The position numbers were made by a program, and so were the translations under genes. The notes beneath the pieces are model-generated. The model was not told the DNA's origin, searched no databases, and saw only the letters and a list, made by a program, of their open reading frames with translations. Shown in pieces: positions 24,776-38,297 of a stretch of DNA of 64,000 nucleotides; the stretch's first letter is position 1, and every line of letters begins with the position of its first letter. Source of the DNA: Morella rubra (lineage: Eukaryota; Streptophyta; Magnoliopsida; Fagales; Myricaceae); the NCBI GenBank assembly GCA_003952965.2, contig CM025856.1:18371218-18435217 (forward strand). The letters run 5' to 3'.

Positions 24776-27700
24776 TTAACTTCCACCCTTCTGCTTTAAA
24801 GTGATCTTATCCCCCAAACTGAGAGCAATCCCTTGGGTCTTGCTCCTTATTCTGATGAAGCCACTGAGCTTACCATCTGTCTGTTTCTCTATGCTCAAAT
24901 TCACCAGAGCATCCTCCCCGAATACACTCTTCGCGTACAAGTTGGCTGCCAGGAAACCACACGCACCATCTAGCGCTGACCTGAAAGTCAACCAACCAAG
25001 GTAACCAAGGGAACATAGATGGATAGTATGTGAGACTGCTGCGAAGAGAAAAATGAGCTCTTTTGGAAAATTGTCACTGGACATTTCTCAATCAGCGATT
25101 TGGAGACCTCTTCCAGGGGAAGTATTTTATGCCTCCATTCTTGCTTTTGGCTTTGCATCACACAGTATCTTTTTATTTTTCTTTGAGAAATGATATTGCA
25201 GGCCTCCAACGTCAGTAGGTTGAACCCCAAGCCAGTTTTTCCCGACCAATGGAGAAGCATGGTCTCAAGAATTAGAAACGAGTACAGCTTTTGCATGAAA
25301 TAGTTTTGTGGCAGCTGGAGTAGTTGAGCTGCTTTGCAGGTCTCGGCAAACCCAAACGTAAGCCTACCATATGTATGGTAATAGTTTAATAAATTCGATC
25401 TATATATTTGATCCTACTTGTCATGTGTGCTGGGCAAAAAAGTGAAAAAGGCGTGGTTAAATGACTAAGAGGTTGCAGTAACCTTATCCCTGAAAGTATT
25501 TCTTATTATTTCACAGTTGTGTAATGTGTTTCAAGTCAACTTGTATACAGTTTGGCCGTTTATTTTTCATTCCTTCACTTAAATATACCTACTGGATGTT
25601 GCACTCATGACCACATTCTCCAAAGAACTCATTAAAGCAAATTTAAAATTCATCCAAAGAGCAAATAGCATTACCTACAGAAGTTCATACTCCCATTTTT
25701 TCCACCCTGACTCACTGCCCCCCAAAAAAAGAACAAGCAAAACATCGAATAAAAGATTGGGGATGTCTCTCTCAACCTAAATCACCCAACCTAGCCTACT
25801 CATCCCCTTTCCACCATTTCAGCTCTATTCACAACAAACCACTAACAATATAATGAGCTGCAATCCAATCGTAACCCAACTATGATGCCCAAAACTTCAT
25901 CTTCGGAATCAAGCGTAGGCACCTTTCCACTAAAGAAGTCCAGGCAAATATTGTCATTCTTCTTTCTATAAGAACTCTTACCACTTCAACAATGTGGTGG
26001 CAAAGATAGTTGTAATGTGACTAAGTCACTCCACTACAAGCAATCCAGTCAACTAATTTCTCTTCCCAGCTTTTGTTAAAGGAAATATTCACACTCAAAC
26101 CTACGTGTGGTGTTTGAGATTTGTTAATCTTGTACATAACAGACTCAAATTCACTGATAGTGAGAATCTAATTCAGAAGCTTTTTAGCCAGCCAACAAGG
26201 TAGAAATGACTTACGGTGCAGTGAGGCACTTCATGTTGGTTGACTTGACAATATGGTGAAGGAATTCCTTCTCATCTTGAATTACAGTGTTGACAGCGAC
26301 CTGCAGCATAACATATTCACATGAACATTGACTCAAAGTCATAGCCCAAGCCTTACTAAGAAAACCAATGATTGCTCAACAAGGGGAAGCCCACAAACAT
26401 TGAACTAAAAGAAGAAGAGCTTTGTGAAAAAAATTGAAGCAAGGAGGAAAAGATGAAGGGAGAAAGTTAAAAGCAATTCCAGCTTTATGAAAGTGCATAT
26501 GTTGCTCTGATGTAAGGAAGAAACTTAACCAACATTTTCCGACTCGAGCTCATAATCCTTATTCTCAATTTAAGATGCACGCCATTCTGACTTTTCACTA
26601 AGCTTCTTTTTGGTATACTTTCATTCTTGATCCAACAACTGAATGTGTTTGAATAATTTATTGAAGGCCTAATGTTCATACACCTTAGATGGCAGATTAA
26701 TACCTTCCAATCTTGCAGTGAAACTCGGGTCTCAAAGGTTGTAAGAGATTCAAGATCAAATTACCAAAAAGCGGGAGAAGGGTGGGTTTGATTAATAAAC
26801 TCATCAAGGATGCTTCCATTTTTTTTGGTAAGTATCAAGGATGTTCAATTTGCTGCAAACCTTCGGAAACATTTTAGTATATAGACAATATGTTAAATTC
26901 TAGTGTAGTGACTACAAAATCCGTGGACAAAATACACATAACTTATGGAAATAGTAACAACTACCCAGCAAACAGTTAAACACTGCGTGCGCTTGTGTGT
27001 GTGTGTGTGTGTGTTTGTTGATACTCCACACATGGATGTACATGTAAATATAGATATTCAAACGCATATAAATCCAACACAACCGATTCAGGTTGAATCG
27101 ATTAACTTAGAGAGATACAAATAAATCATGGCTTCACCAGATACTAGTTGAGACATCAATTCAGCTCAATCACTAGTGAGTTGCTACCTTTTGAATATAC
27201 AAGATCTTTATACTAATATTTTGTAACTGAAGAAATGAGTTCCACATTACCTTGTTTTCCCATTCAAACTCAGCCCACATAGTCCTAAAAGTTGCATCTC
27301 CGCAAACTGCAGGAGAGATGTAGTCCATGATATCTATGTGAATGTCATTTAGGACCACCACTGTTCGCTCATGTACATTTGAGGTCTCATAAACAATGTT
27401 TCCAAATATGACTCCAGTCTCAGTCGAAGAAACCTTGATGTTGGCCTTTATTTGTTTGCTTGATTCAGGAGCTAGTGTATAATTTTGCGGACGCTCAACA
27501 AGTTTAAGATCCCCCATAGTTGCCAACTCCAGGCACAAATTCTGTAGGGTCTCCTTAGTTCGGTTGATAACAGTGACATCAAGCGTGATATCATAATGAT
27601 GAACGGTGACATAAGCTTCAGCATACACTGGATCACTAAACCCAGTGAGCTGGAGAATGCGGTTAAGCTTATTCGCATCATCCCCATCATTTACAAACTC

Positions 27701-30417
27701 TCCAGTTGCACGCTTTAGATCATCTTGGACCTCATCTTCTAGCTCCAGTTGGCTCATACCCTGGAAGTTAAATGCCGTCAGAAAATATGTAAGTATATCT
27801 TTATAATAGTCCTTACTATCATAACAGAAGAAACACCAATATGTTGACAAAAATAAAAGTAGCAGCAAAAACAGCAAAGCATATTTCTATCAACAAAAGA
27901 TGAAGACATCTATTACTTATAATCAACCTATGTTCGATTAAATTCAGAGCAAATCATTACACATTGTCTTATTAGGAAAAAAAGATTTGAAAAGGAACAG
28001 ATAAAAGAAAAGAAGCGCTGGGAAACAGTATTGCATCACAAGTTTGGGGACTTGTTCAAAATAACCTTTTATACTTGTGCTAAGATTCAGATCGACTTCC
28101 ACAAAATCAGAACATATCCATGGTTAATCAATCAACAGAGCACATTAATGACAATAACACTAGCAGAAGAAAAAAATATCACATTCATGCACCCGATCCA
28201 GATTTGTAGTTCAGCCAAAAGATGTAGTTATACTACGAGGAACCTATTCAGTAATGCTATAGAGGCGATCACCAGTTCTATACGTATAGCGGAACAAAAT
28301 GCCTAAACTGATCATAAAAGCATTGAGAAAACATCTGAGTCTCACAAACTCCATAAGAAACTGTCATCCTATACCTTCCTGCTCTTTAAATGGTAGAAAT
28401 CAATTAGGTCATCCGGTTGTGCATGAGACATCTGAGCCTTTGCCTTAAGTTCCTCTATTTCCTGGAATTGTTTTTCAGAGAGCATTTTAACAAAACTCTG
28501 ACGGCAAGATTGCAACCATATTTTTCTGACCTCGTCACCAGTATTGGTTAGCAATCGTATGCAGAGGACAATCCTATCATAAGAATCATGGTCAATAGGG
28601 TGTGGAAGAACTGGAGATTGTCCCAATTGCAGCATAGAGACCATGATCAGTAATGCCTGCATAGATGCCCTACTCACTTCTACTTTAGATGGCTGGACCT
28701 CTTCCAACCTCAGAACAAGCTTAGTCAGTGTGCAGGCCACAACTGCCCCAAGGAAAAAGTCACCAGTGAGAAGCAGGGATCTCAGATTACCAGAAACCAA
28801 GGATCCTTGAATAATGGTAGGACGAGAAAAAGCAGTTTCAGAGGCAGCACTCTGTGTAGCATAGGTGCCATCAGCAAGAATAGCTGGTCTTTTGGAAGAA
28901 ATAGTAATCGAGCTTACTTGCTGATCCTTCTTTGAAGAAGCGGTAGCTTCCTCTTCTTCTGAAATTGAGTAGAAAGGTAACTCTCCAAGACACTGTTTGA
29001 TAGTGTCAATGCCACTCCCAACTTCAGAATGTGAGAGGCAATACTCTCCAATGATCCAAAGAGCACAAGAACAGACACGTGCAGCTCGGATCTGGTAGAA
29101 AGTGTCCAACAGCCTTGTTATGATTGAAACCCTAAGTTTAGGGTTGGTTTCAATTATCTCTCGAACGAAAACAATAACGTCAACAGCAGAGCCCACATTG
29201 CTGTCGCCCAAGAAATCCATCAACAGGTGTACCACTGTGCTTGCAACTTCTGGGAACTTTATCGCACAAGAATGAATAGCTTGGATAAGCATCTGCCTGT
29301 ATTCGCCATTCTTCTCAAGCTCTCCACTCTGAGTTTTAACAACTTCCTTCTTCAAGGTAAGAACAACCTCGTTGATGTTCTTTGGAGTAATTAGCTCAAG
29401 AACAATGTCAAGTGTCTTCCTGCGAATGTCGAGATTCGGGCTAGAAAGTGCCCTAAGCACATCCATGATCATGTCAACCATAACATCCCTATGGCAAGAC
29501 TTGAGCTCATTCAGCTGATCAAGCACAATAAGCTTCACATTGTTGTCACTTTGAGAAAGAAGCTGACAGTAAGTGTTTGCCGCAGCTCTAATAGCAGTAG
29601 GAGCAGATGACAGAGAAACGAGAGTTCCAGCACACTCATAGATAACTGCAGTAGAAGGTGCATTCAGCAACGATAGAATAATTTTAATGTACCTCCCCTT
29701 CTCGCCGCGATTTGTTCTGCACACCTTTCGGATCAACTCCAACACAACCATCTGAAGCAATTCGCTCCATTCAGAAACCCTGTCAACATGGGTCAAAAGA
29801 TAATTAATCGCCCGATCCTGGGCACAAGTAAAGAGCATGAGAAATGCATCCCGCTTAGCCGATTGGTCCTGCTCTGTAGAAAGAACCTTCTCAATCATCT
29901 CGGGTGCATCAACCAGAAGCTGCTCACCCTGTGGAAGCTTGTATATCGACATCACAGCTAATATAGCATTCCTCCTAATATATGGGTGCCGATGCTCCAA
30001 ATTTTGTAGAACAGAAGGGATTAATGGCTCAATAATTTCAGTTTCACTCAAGCGGCACAGAAACCTCAAAGTTACACCACGAATATACTCATTCGGGTGC
30101 TGAAGGTTGTTCCTCAAATTTTGGCATATTAAGATCATTTCAGGTAAGACCTTACCCTTCGCATCAGTTTTGTCAATGATCTCTAAATATAGCAGCAGAA
30201 GTTTTTGGATGGTATGGTCCTCAGAGGGCAAAACATATCGGACAATCGAAATGAAAAGCTGAGGTAGTGTTTCCCCATTCAACAAAAGCATGATAGCTTT
30301 CTTCATAGCATCAATTTTTGCAGGCTCATCATTGCCTTCAAGAGCTTCCTTAATCTCATTTGCAATTGCCGGTGTTCCTTTGTCATAGTGAACGAGCAGA
30401 GTACAAGATTTCTCCAT
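24776..30417 (-). CDS. Coatomer subunit beta (beta-COP), complete
   Basis: Subunit of the COPI coat, which buds vesicles from the Golgi for retrograde Golgi-to-ER and intra-Golgi traffic; acts at the cytosolic face of Golgi membranes. Coding exons: 30417-28375, 27760-27251, 26300-26215, 24980-24776. Donors and acceptors are GT-AG and in phase; total 2,844 bases, 947 residues, the usual plant length. I start at [17 protein letters not shown], because the 13 codons before it lie across a 5' UTR splice acceptor. Residues 1 to about 530 are adaptin-like helical repeats ([35 protein letters not shown]). The C-terminal half holds the beta-COP C-domain and appendage ([40 protein letters not shown]) and ends ITLKQKGGS. 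The first coding exon alone carries 681 codons. No disruption is visible. Confidence 0.97.
26989..27014. repeat. (TG)n microsatellite in a coatomer intron
   Basis: An alternating TG run of about 10 units in the intron between the second and third coding exons. Confidence 0.85.
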
Positions 30418-31760
30418 TTTTGAACTGCTACAGAAAGTACATACACCCATATTCAATCATATCAAGCATTTTTTATATGAAAATCTAAAGCAAGTACATC
30501 GGACTCACAGTAAGTCATTTGAAGAATTTTATATATGAGCAACATCATTTACGAACAAACATAGAAAACACTTGTGCTTTGTCTACACATTGAGAAGTAT
30601 AGAACAACTGGACTTCAACAGCATATAACAATTTTAATGTTCATATTAGCAATTAGGGCCTAACTCCTAAGGTTGAATGCCAGCCTAGACCGATCCTGCT
30701 GTAGCCAACTGATTTGGATCGGATTTTAAGACAAGTAGAGATGAATTGAGTTAAGTTGTGTAAGCAAAGTTTTTTTTTGTCTTTTGATTTAAGCTTGCTA
30801 GAGAAAAAAGAATAACCACATCAAAATGTGGAAGTATAATTTTCAATAGTCACTAACACGCTTAACAAATTGTAATAATAACTCCCTCCCACTTTCTCCT
30901 GCTCCACATGCACGACCAGCAGGCCTTCCAAACCAAACTAATGGAAAATTTTCCTTCCACTCTTTCCATCAGACCTCTAAATCATCAATAGAAATGGTAC
31001 TTTAAAACAAAAAAGGTGCCATCAGACTTGAGGAAGCCTCTGTCCCCCGTGACTTTAAAGGACTTTCTACTTCAATTATAAGCTTTCAACCATAATTGGG
31101 GACAAAATAATGCAGACATGTAGCAATCACATCGGATCTAAATTTTAAATTCCAAACCAACACCAAACGAGCTTGGCATAGAGGATATTGAAATCGATCT
31201 AATTGTTGCCGAAAAAAGGTACGAAAAAAAAAAAAAGAGGATAGGTGCACTGTAGATATTGTTCGCATTTTATAATTGGATTCGGATCAAGTCCCAAGAT
31301 GCATATCTGAAAGCACGGTATCTCTGTTTGTTTTTTCAAAGATCAGACCAATAACGAATATGTAACACCATTGCGCCAACTTCAGCTCCGCAAAATAATC
31401 CAAGACACATCACTGTGTACGGCTATAGGAAATGTAGAAGGAGAAGAAACGAAATATGCTAGTCATTCAATCAAAGAGATAAACCACAACAACAACGGAA
31501 GAAAGCAACAAAAAGAAAGGAAAATTGAGATTTTCCTTTCTTCCATTCTCCGAGAATTTTCTCAGCATCCAAAACGAGGTGAAGCATCAATCCACAACAA
31601 GATCTTCAAAAGCTAAGAAAGCCAAGAAATAAAAGGAAAAAGAGACAAACCTTATAGATACAGGATTAGATCGTTTAAGGAGGAACTCGAAACTTGCACC
31701 AGCCCCGAGTGCAGAGATGAGCAAAATTTAGATCTGAAATGCTACTCTGTTTATAGTGTA
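30418..31760 (-). promoter_or_regulatory. Coatomer beta 5' UTR intron and core promoter
   Basis: An acceptor TTTCTGTAG ends at 30428, ten bases upstream of the ATG, and a donor TATAAG|GTTTGT lies at 31651/31650. This implies a 1.2-kb intron in the 5' UTR and a non-coding first exon of about 80 bases. A TATA-like TATAAAC (minus strand) lies at 31749-31755. Long leader introns are common in plant housekeeping genes. Confidence 0.65.
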
Positions 31761-31871
31761 ATAACCGTAAACACGTAGCGGACAAATGCAACGCTCTATT
31801 CTCTCTGTCTTTGTACTGTTTGCTTCCTTGGCAAGAGCCCACGATCAAAACTTACAGTCTAATAAAATAAT

Positions 31872-32100
31872 GGGTTAATTACAAAAAAACCCCTCAAACT
31901 TTACCACTTATCCCATTATTTCCCTAATCTTTAACTCGTGTCAACCCGCCCCTCAAACTTTTTTAAACGTTTCAGTTTGATTTTTGACTCGAATTTAACG
32001 ACGTCGTACTTCTTTTTCTGTCACACGTGATAAACACGTGAGCCCCTCATATGTAGAAGACCAAAATGTCCCCAGAAATCCACTTATGCGTTGAACTAAA
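31872..32100 (+). repeat. MULE left terminal inverted repeat
   Basis: It pairs with 35764-35993 in reverse complement. It contains the palindrome-like ACACGTGATAAACACGTG, two CACGTG G-boxes that would face the coatomer promoter. Confidence 0.92.
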
Positions 32101-32848
32101 TCAGATAAAGCAAAAATAGAAACCCATTGTTGTTCGAAGCGTAAACACGTCGACCTCTATTGCAAAACCAGATTTTCCACCGAGGTTGTTGGAACTCCAT
32201 GCAAGGTTTGGACAATCATTTTCCTTTGCAATACCTCCATTATTCCTTTCCTATTCCCTTGAATTTGTTTGCAAATAGGTTCTATTTATGTTAGGGTTTG
32301 CGAATCTGCTATACAATGTGGGGAGCTAGTGATTTGTTTGCGAATGGATATAGGGAGCTGGTGATTTTCCCCACATTGAGTGCTTATTCATCTTCTACAA
32401 TTTTGAGGGCTTATTCATCTTCTTTGTACTTTTTTTCCAGTTCGAAAGTTTTGAAAGTAAAACTTCAAATCTGTTCTAATTTCTATTACTCTTTTCCACT
32501 TTGCATTGATATAATTACACGTCAATTTTCTATTAATTGTTTGTACATTTGTTTCGACTTTGATTTTCTGTTGTGAATCCCTTTTAATGTTATAATATTG
32601 TTTGCCGTGCATGAATTATATATGGTGGACTATTTAGTTTAAAAATATTGGCCATGTAGTTTTGATTTTTTGGTGCTACGTTGGCTGAAATTGTAGGGTC
32701 TACTAGTTTAAATGTGGTATTCTAGTATACACTCATGAACAATGAATTTCATAGGTATTATATATCCGAGATACTTGTTTTGTTCTAATTTATGTAATAT
32801 ATATATGTTTGTTAGCTAAGGGATTTTTTTATTTTTTGCAATCAACAG

Positions 32849-33298
32849 ATCTTTGTCATATCTTCTTCCAATAGTGTTTCGAGCTCTTGGGTTACAGAAA
32901 GTGGGGCAAGCTCTGGCAGCCCACAATGTTATTGTGGTGTCACAACCTACATGAAGACCTCGTATACGAAGCACAATTTTGGACGTCGATTTTATAATTG
33001 TCCGAACTATAAGATCAAACGTCCGTGTGGATTTTTTGCTTGAGTTGATCCTCCAATGTGTGAGTATGGGAAAAGGGTGTTGAAACGCATGCAAGATAAG
33101 TAAGAACGTTTAAATGTCAATAAAAAAGAAGTGCAAATCCTGAAGGAGGAGGTTGAAAAACACAAGGATTTTCTCCAAAAACATCGCGAGAATGAGAAGA
33201 CGCACAAGGAGGAGGTTGAAAAATATCGCAAGCTTGTGAAGAAGTACAAGGTCGCTTTGACAGTGTTTGTCAATTGTTGTCGTATGTCTATTTTCTAG
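32849..33298 (+). pseudogene. GRF-type zinc-finger and coiled-coil gene inside the MULE, disabled
   Basis: After an acceptor (AATCAACAG, ending 32848) one frame reads SSSNSVSSSWVTESGASSGS and then a GRF zinc finger: CYCG at the start, HNFGRRFYNC in the middle and RPCGFFA at the end, supplying the expected C, C, C, C and GRRF landmarks. A Lys/Glu-rich coiled coil follows (KEEVEKHKDFLQKHRENEK) and a short hydrophobic tail (VALTVFVNCC) before TAG at 33296. Two in-frame stops interrupt it: TGA where the conserved Trp after GFFA would be, and TAA after RMQDK. GRF-finger plus coiled-coil ORFs are familiar in plant repeats, probably as transposon cargo. Confidence 0.8.
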
Positions 33299-35763
33299 AT
33301 TATTAGTTAGTTTGAAAAACTGAGATAGCATGTGCATTTGTAATCCCAAGTGGGTTTGTAAGTTGTAGTTTCAAATGTGATCCTTGCTATGTAAAACTAG
33401 CACCTTTTGTATCAGAAAATATTTCAACTATTATCATGCTATTCAATGTCCTTTTGTAGTTTTATTGTCCTTTTGTATTTATTCCTCTTTAATTTTCTAG
33501 TTTTATTGCTCAAAATTGTCAATCCGACTTCAAAATTGCTCAAACTTCTCCACGAAAATAAAGGAGTTGCATCACTAGGCATATGGCATGCCATATGTTC
33601 GGACTGAAATTTTAATTGCAATGCTTGCTTTGGTGACAAAGACCAACTGTGTGGTACACAGGTTAAACTGTGGAAATTGTGAGACTAATCAAACTGGTTT
33701 TGAAACATTCTGCAACCTAAAAATTGGTGGAAACTTTCCATCGTTCAATATTGAAATTGGCAGCCAATGTGCAGAAGCATGATTTTAGATGTTTCATGTT
33801 GGCAAATACCGTTTTGTAGCATGTGAATTTCCACATACTCAAAGTCCATAGTTGTTCTTCGGCATTGGAGGCGTCTGAACCTTTTAATCTTTTTATAAAG
33901 GATAATGAATGAGATTTGCATAGACATCTTTACTCTAATATTAAAGTTCTAGGGTACAAGCTAATTAGAACCATATGCAATGTTCTCAAAAGTGGATATG
34001 TCCTTTCCTCTACAATATCAGCATGTCTCATGTCTTATACAACTTGTCCATCACAAGACATAATACAACTTCAGCACCATCTCCAACCACTTTAACCCAA
34101 CCTCCAAAAAAATCTTTAAAAAGCCACTGCATCCCAGCCACAAAAAACCTTATCAACCACCAATACGTACACTCATGTTAGCATCGAAATCTACATCTTT
34201 ACACCCAATCAAAAAACAGTAAGGTCGCACCATCGTTGCACTCTACACCCAATCCAAAAATAACAACACTACACCTTTGAAACCTCCCTCCATGATTTAC
34301 CTCGAACAAGACCACTTGTTTGCTCATTGTAACAACACCTACCATAAAGAGAATTTTCAAATTAATATTCTGATTTTCTAGGCAGTAGCAAAAGTTAATC
34401 TTTCAACTAATGTTAAAAACTTAACCTTTCAACTAATGATAGTCACTTTTACACAATTATATTCGTACAAGAATATAAGACTAGATGTCAACTAGCTTTC
34501 TCCAAATGTAGAATCATTTACTTAAATGTCCAATATAGTGATTGATGAGATGTTGGAGTATACAATGCACTTTTTCTATGCAAAAGAGTGCTAGGAATAG
34601 ATAACGATATAATAGGATTAGCAACAGTTCTAAATGAATTCATTGACTAACACGCCCAGAAGCTAGATGAATTCAAGTTCTGGATAGTTTAAGCGGCCAA
34701 AATAAAGATTGAAAGATGACAAGTGAACTTTACACCCAGAAGCATTGTTTTGAAGATCCTGTTCCTTCTCCAAAAATGAATTGTCGAGGTTTCCAAGGCA
34801 GTTTCCTTTAACTTTATCTGTCCTTCCAGATACAATCACGGGCAATAGAAAGAAAGGTTATCCACCATAGAAGGTACAAATAAGTCAAGAAAACAAAATT
34901 ATTATACAATTTGTAGAGTGTAAAGGACGGCCAACAGTATGAATGGATAGTACATATATCTTGAAAACCACATAAAAGAAACTGTTATTCATCGTGTGGT
35001 CTCCAGCAAGACTTTTCCCATTGGCATAGTCATCTACACTTCACCATCTATGTAGAAGCATATATAGATATACACATATTTACGTAATTGTTTATTTCTC
35101 TATGCAAATTCATGCAGAAGTGAATATTTCTCAAAACTTGTGGTAATCACCAAAGAATATTACCGTATTCAATTCAATTCAAAAAGTCAATCCACAAACT
35201 CAATTGCCAGGCAAACAACTTAAAAAAAAAAAGGGACCACTGATGCAGAACACAAACGAGCCAAATTCACTTAGAGCCGATAAGCACATGACTTTAATAT
35301 TGACAGACAACCAATCGAATAGACAATAGTGGTAGGGGACCACTCAATGGAGCCGAGAACTAAACACAAAGACAATAGTTTAATAACGGCAGGGGACCAC
35401 TCCACTCCAGAACAGAACACATTCGCAACCTCTAACCCACTCCATTACACTTTTTATCCACTTTTCTCCCTATATAAACACAACCCCTACCCCATTCCTT
35501 TACATTTGCCCCATTCGCAAGCAATCAATTCAAACTCAAACCCTAAATCGAATGATTTAGACGAAAAAAAACCTACACCTATAACTGAGTAAGTGGCTTA
35601 CCTCATTCATGCAGATGTAACTGAGGTGAATGAGGAAGCGACGGTGAATGAGGAATTGCTTGGGATGAGGAAGAAGTTGCTGCTTGCCGACCAGAGGAAG
35701 ACGTTGTTGAATACACACGATACACGCACTGCAATACGCTCTGTCTAGTCTTTTTCCTTTCTT

Positions 35764-35993
35764 TTTAGTTCAACGCATAAGTGGATTTCTGGGGCATTTT
35801 GGTCTTCTACATATGAGGGGCTCACGTGTTTATCACGTGTGACAGAAAAAGAAGTACGACATCATTAAATTCGAGTCAAAAATCAAACTGAAACGTTTAA
35901 GAAAGTTTGAGGGGGCGGGTTTACACGAGTTAAAGATTAGTGGAGATAATGGGATAAATGGTAAAGTTTGAGGGAGTTTTTTGTAATTAACCC
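35764..35993 (-). repeat. MULE right terminal inverted repeat
   Basis: Reverse complement of the left TIR. It ends GTAATTAACCC immediately before the second copy of the TSD. Confidence 0.92.
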
Positions 35994-36002
35994 TAAAATA
36001 AT

Positions 36003-38297
36003 TATAAAAAAATATTTTCGCTCTCTATGAAATTATATATTTTCACTGTAAATAAATATAAAAATTTGTTCAAATCGTCCTTCCTTCATTTTTTTCACCA
36101 ATTCAATACTCTAACATTTTAACTACCCCAAAATGCTAACAAACACCCAATTTTTCTGTCAATTTTGAGGGCAATTAATGTTTTAGCCTCTAAATTATAA
36201 TTTTACCTTCGTAAAATAGTCATTACTAAAAGTATTGTGAAGACTCACTTTAGAAAATCATGTTCCATTCAAATTAACTGAAAATTTTAACGAAGTGTAA
36301 AGTGTCTAAAATTAATAGTAAGTGACAAAAAATAGATAAGAGTGCAAATTGTCAAGACCTCATAGTTGAAAAGTGCAAAATATATTTATCCCTTTACATC
36401 GTTTCAGTACAAAATATTTTTCTCAACCCATTTGGTAAATTTTTTTTAATTTTCTAATTTGAGGAAAAATATCAGAATAAACAGATAAGAACTAATATGT
36501 TGTACACCTTGAAGCTGTAATTTTGATTCAGTGAAAATTAATGTGTGAGCACTGAAGTTAACCTATCTCCTTGGTGTCAAATGAAAATTGTCAGAATCAA
36601 TTATGCATACTAAATTATCAGCTCAAAAGTTTTGGTTATAATTTTTAATTTAATAAGAAAAATTATTGGTTATAGGTTTTCATTTTAAAATGATAATGTA
36701 ACATGTTGGATGAAACTCTCATAAACATATTTCAAGGCGTTTGTTTTACCTGAAAATCTTTTCAACTTTTAATGTCTTTGGCAAGGGCAAAAAATAGAGG
36801 TCAAATGAGTCAACAGGACATTTTACCTATAAGGTTAAGGGTAAGTCATTTTCTAAATTTAATTATTTATTTCCCTCTCCACTAACTCTTTGTCGCCCTT
36901 ACCCCCACCTGCAATCTTGACTAACTCAAAGGACCCAAACACCCAAAAACATTTGCAGGATGGTTTTTTAGGTCTCTATCAAACAATAAAATTTTAGTTA
37001 GTTTATTTGAAAATATTTTTAGATGTAATTTTTTTTTTCTCAAATTCACGTCGAAACATATGCAGCAGTCAACTCTCCAGGTTTCATAGAATTATTAGCT
37101 GAACTTATATCCCAATACTTACCCAAAATGGGGATCCATACATGTGAAGAATAGAGCAGGCCCAAATTCAAGGTCGCTCCTTGCTTCTGTAACTAAAAAA
37201 TGTGGAACATTATCAAATAAGAGAGAAAAAGGTGAAAAGTTGTCATGATTACAAATGATAAGGAGTTTAAGAAAATAATAATAATTAACAAAGAACTCAA
37301 CTATTAGAAAAGATGAGAAGTAGCATTGGGTTTAATTATCTTTTCTGAACTCGTTGTGTTATTACTACACTTATATACCGACTAGATAAATTGTATTTAG
37401 AGGTGGGCGTGAGTTCAAATATTGCCGTGAGTTCTTAACTTAGAGTTACACTTGTTATGGGAATGGTACGTATAATACCATCCAAGAAAAAACCTCTCTC
37501 AATGGGTTAAGGATTTAACCACGAGAGAGGTATTCCCTCTTGGTAAAGTCTTTATTTTATTTTTTCACCCTAATACATTAGTGACTCTTCATGACTTTTC
37601 TACCTGTCCGAACCCTAATATAATGGATTGCACAGATCAAGGTTTTAATTCTAAAGCTCGTAACTTCTTGGGGTAGGTTTGAGTTCAAAGTATTTCTACG
37701 CCAATTCAAGCACTATAAAATTTGCCATAAAATCTACTGATTTTCATAAGAATATTCCTTCTTTTATAACAATTGCCTACATTTTCTACTGTTTCTTTCT
37801 CAGTATTGTCACAAGTATTCTCATCCCACAATGGAAAAAATATCTCGGAGAACTTTATTTAATCCCCTCAAATTACCAACTATTATTTAATATGATCTTC
37901 AACCTACCAATTTTCATTAATTCCAAGTTATAATACAGAATACCTTAGTACTACAATAAAAATAACAACACAATAAAAGGGAGTCTAGATATTTCAGTTT
38001 GGGGCATCAGTAAGAGTCTATTCGAAATTTTCAATAGGATACCAACTGCCAAATTGGTAGTTTGAAAGAAAAAAAAAAGAGAAATAATTTGAAAAAGTAT
38101 AATATTTCTTTTAACTTTGATTAAAAGTTTTTTTTAATACTTCCAAAGATAACTCTACAATCAAGTTTTGGAAGAACACTTCCACTCATACTTTTTTGCA
38201 TTAAAAAAAATATGAATATAAAAAACAGAACATATTCTAAGTCAAAGAAGGTAGGCAGTTTCAAATGCCAAAAAGTAGTATATGTTGCACGTTTAGC
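36003..38297. other. Intergenic AT-rich DNA, including topoisomerase 3' UTR
   Basis: No gene recognised. A short stem (ACCTCTCTC near 37491 with GAGAGAGGT near 37522) could belong to a degraded LTR or MITE. The rest is low-complexity AT-rich sequence. The right end should contain the 3' UTR of the topoisomerase gene, which stops at 38298. Confidence 0.45.

Larger units (their letters stand above)
31872..35993. mobile_element. Mutator-like element (MULE) with long TIRs and 9-bp TSD
   Basis: This 4,122-base element has inverted ends of about 229 bases (31872-32100 and 35764-35993), both opening GGGTTAATTACAAAAAA and differing only by scattered substitutions and small indels. It is flanked by a perfect 9-bp duplication TAAAATAAT (31863-31871 and 35994-36002). 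Long TIRs plus a 9-bp TSD are the hallmark of the Mutator superfamily. The interior has no recognisable MURA transposase, so it is non-autonomous. It carries a broken GRF zinc-finger gene. The left edge is about 120 bases upstream of the coatomer TATA-like box, so the element now forms its upstream promoter DNA. Confidence 0.93.

Noticed and set aside
35329-35592. 87-residue plus-strand frame at the right side of the MULE with a TATATAAA nearby
   Set aside because: Its sequence comes from short direct repeats (AGGGGACCACTC) and low-complexity text; there is no domain and the TATA lies inside the frame.
36003-36150. Another AAAATTTT-type MITE abutting the MULE
   Set aside because: The AT-rich text and a TGTTTG-like end are suggestive, but mirrored ends could not be paired.
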